Source: Elstera sp044372965 (lineage in GTDB: Bacteria; Pseudomonadota; Alphaproteobacteria; Elsterales; Elsteraceae). From it: a DNA stretch of 13,727 nucleotides. Within the stretch, counting starts at the first letter, position 1. Each line of letters begins with the position of its first letter. Below, in pieces: positions 13,649 through 13,727 of the stretch. The notes beneath the pieces are model-generated. The model was not told where the DNA came from. It was given only the letters and a program-made list of their open reading frames with translations, and did no database searches. The position numbers were made by a program, and so were the translations under genes. The DNA lies in NCBI RefSeq assembly GCF_044372965.1, contig NZ_JBILQX010000089.1, forward strand, positions 1-13,727, given 5' to 3'.

Positions 13649-13677
13649 CAAGATAGCTTTCTGAGGAGGCTATCTTG
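13649..13677 (+). promoter_or_regulatory. Stem-loop enclosing the transposase ribosome binding site
   Basis: CAAGATAGC (13649-13657) and GCTATCTTG (13669-13677) are a perfect 9-bp inverted repeat. The GAGGAGG ribosome binding site (13663-13669) is in the loop and stem edge, and the proposed TTG start is the last three bases of the right arm. In RNA this could hide the start from ribosomes and limit transposase synthesis. Confidence 0.6.
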
Positions 13678-13727
13678 GCTCGATTGTTGATGGAAGACGC
13701 TGAATGGGCGTTTTTTGAGCCGTTCAT
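13675..13727 (+). CDS. IS5/IS427-like transposase (OrfA), N-terminal fragment
   Basis: Seventeen codons are visible: (M)ARLLMEDAEWAFFEPF, the typical opening of IS427-group IS5 transposases (MARLxMxDAEWAxFEPF), the helix-turn-helix part that binds the element ends. The TTG at 13675 is five bases after GAGGAGG and keeps the conserved ARLL residues; the ATG at 13690 is an alternative start that would drop them. The gene is cut only by the window edge as far as I can see. Confidence 0.75.
   Translation, partial: MARLLMEDAEWAFFEPF

Larger units (their letters stand above)
13605..13727 (+). mobile_element. Left end of an IS5/IS427-like insertion sequence
   Basis: A transposase reading frame of the IS5 family begins at 13675 and runs off the window. 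The element end is probably near 13605, where GAGCCGTTGACAAACTGGAT begins right after CTAG, which could be a target duplication. The exact terminus is inferred, since the other end is not visible. The insertion lies about 20 bp behind the antitoxin operator. Confidence 0.65.

Overview
The window looks alphaproteobacterial, plausibly Rhodospirillales-like; this is inferred, with no rRNA or housekeeping marker to confirm it. The hints are a perfect GTTC-N7-GTTC LexA box (the alphaproteobacterial SOS motif), a decayed tyrosine-phosphatase gene of a type I associate with this class, a GC-rich coding background, and the end of an IS5/IS427-like insertion sequence.

Left part (1-6975, all genes on the minus strand): the replication and head-assembly end of a prophage or phage satellite. 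Read in the direction of transcription it holds a P4/D5-type SF3 helicase, a 650-bp non-coding region full of CTGAA(C/T)AG octamers (candidate replication origin) with two terminators, a 219-aa protein I do not recognise, a lambda-family portal, a fused prohead protease/major capsid protein, a gpW-like head-tail joining protein, a DUF2190 decoration-type protein, a 44-aa polyproline protein, a strong terminator, and the start of a probable tail protein. The head genes overlap or abut and form one translationally coupled operon. No terminase lies between helicase and portal, where it is usually found.

Middle (6976-8118): a 45-bp 3' fragment of a tRNA-Gln(UUG) gene (attachment core), then a tyrosine recombinase gene reading toward it. 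The order integrase - att core - helicase looks like an attP or a tandem-integration junction, not a simple prophage end.

Right part (8119-13600): a dead tyrosine phosphatase gene (nucleophile Cys replaced by Gly, frameshifts), then a type VI secretion cargo operon. A sigma70-like promoter with a LexA box over its -10 drives a PAAR-DUF4123 fusion (spike tip plus loading adaptor), a pesticin/T4-lysozyme-like peptidoglycan hydrolase with Glu-Thr-Asp spacing matching pesticin, and an unrecognised 336-aa partner. After these comes the orphan C-terminal tail of a second lysozyme-like effector and a second, frameshifted copy of the partner gene, so the effector-partner unit has been duplicated and has decayed. 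A solitary Phd/YefM-like antitoxin with its own promoter-operator follows on the opposite strand, and an IS element runs off the right edge.

The most interesting points are the predicted SOS control of a T6SS effector operon, the effector-partner cassette array with an orphan toxin tail, and the P4-like iteron cluster next to the helicase gene.
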